From: Opitutales bacterium
GTDB lineage: Bacteria; Verrucomicrobiota; Verrucomicrobiia; Opitutales; Intestinicryptomonadaceae
Length of the DNA: 5,554 nt
NCBI GenBank assembly: GCA_021641325.1
Contig: JAJXPD010000144.1
Location: forward strand, 1-5,554
Direction of reading: 5' to 3'
The position numbers and the translations under genes are program-made. Numbering within the stretch: the stretch's first letter is position 1; each line of letters opens with the position of its first letter. Below the pieces are notes generated by a model. The model saw only the letters and a list, made by a program, of their open reading frames with translations. It made no database searches and was not told the DNA's origin. This document shows positions 5,453 through 5,554 of this stretch, piece after piece.

Positions 5453-5554
5453 CTAAACAATTACTAAACTTTTCTCCCAAAGCCCGCTAAAAATCTTCGT
5501 GCGCCAGCACTCATTTGTTAGGCGCGTCAAAGTGCCGTTCAGGCGGTGGCTTTC
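5453..5554 (-). other. Possible 3' end of an upstream minus-strand gene
   Basis: The terminator directly downstream implies a minus-strand transcription unit here. Two minus-strand frames are open from the window edge. One ends at a TGA near 5513 after about 13 codons, ending in HFDAPNK. The other ends at a TAG near 5453 after about 33 codons, ending in WEKSLVIV. Codon use does not decide between them and neither tail is recognisable. The stretch becomes A/T-richer below about 5500, which mildly favours the shorter option. An untranslated 3' region or small RNA is also possible. Confidence 0.25.

Noticed and set aside
1..5554. Mobile elements, CRISPR arrays, tRNA or rRNA genes
   Set aside because: I found no transposase-like frame, terminal inverted repeats, regularly spaced repeats or tRNA/rRNA-like stretch; the window is an ordinary dense metabolic locus.

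Overview
The window looks like part of a carbohydrate-catabolism locus from a GC-rich bacterium, most likely a member of Verrucomicrobiota. The main hint is the LacI-type regulator: its hinge (an LVSSMMSSMKK-like stretch), its GIKEEAKRLGYSINEFWL block and its WTGMEQNNDLVGRVALRRL C-terminal block resemble the LacI paralogues common in Opitutales and Puniceicoccales. Weak or absent Shine-Dalgarno sequences at most starts are compatible with that. The assignment rests on memory of protein families, not on a search.

All five protein genes lie on the minus strand, so the locus reads from right to left. Positions 5453-5554 may hold the last codons of an upstream gene. They are followed by a strong intrinsic terminator (5412-5452). 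Next comes a LacI-family repressor (4298-5347) with its own candidate promoter and operator. A non-coding gap of about 300 bp (3999-4297) holds a possible terminator for the repressor gene, an inverted repeat centred on TGTACA, and a candidate promoter whose 17-bp spacer contains a perfect 12-bp palindrome with a central CpG. After that come four tightly packed genes: a PfkB-family sugar kinase resembling YihV (3093-3998), a compact isomerase of the L-fucose/L-arabinose isomerase superfamily (1716-3074), an IolB-type 5-deoxy-glucuronate isomerase (880-1686), and an FGGY-family sugar kinase cut by the window edge (1-880). Gaps are 18 bp and 29 bp, then a 1-base TAATG overlap, so they are very probably one operon.

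Together the genes encode two isomerases and two sugar kinases of unrelated folds under one local repressor. IolB and a PfkB kinase recall the late steps of myo-inositol breakdown (IolB then IolC). A FucI-like isomerase and an FGGY kinase recall deoxy-sugar or ketose pathways such as fucose and rhamnose. The mixture fits no pathway I can name, and no dehydrogenase, dehydratase, aldolase, transporter or glycosidase is inside the window. The substrate therefore remains open. The most concrete regulatory observation is that near-identical palindromes (AAACCGGTTT and AAACTGGTTT) sit at the promoter of the operon and at the promoter of the repressor gene, which predicts local repression plus autoregulation.
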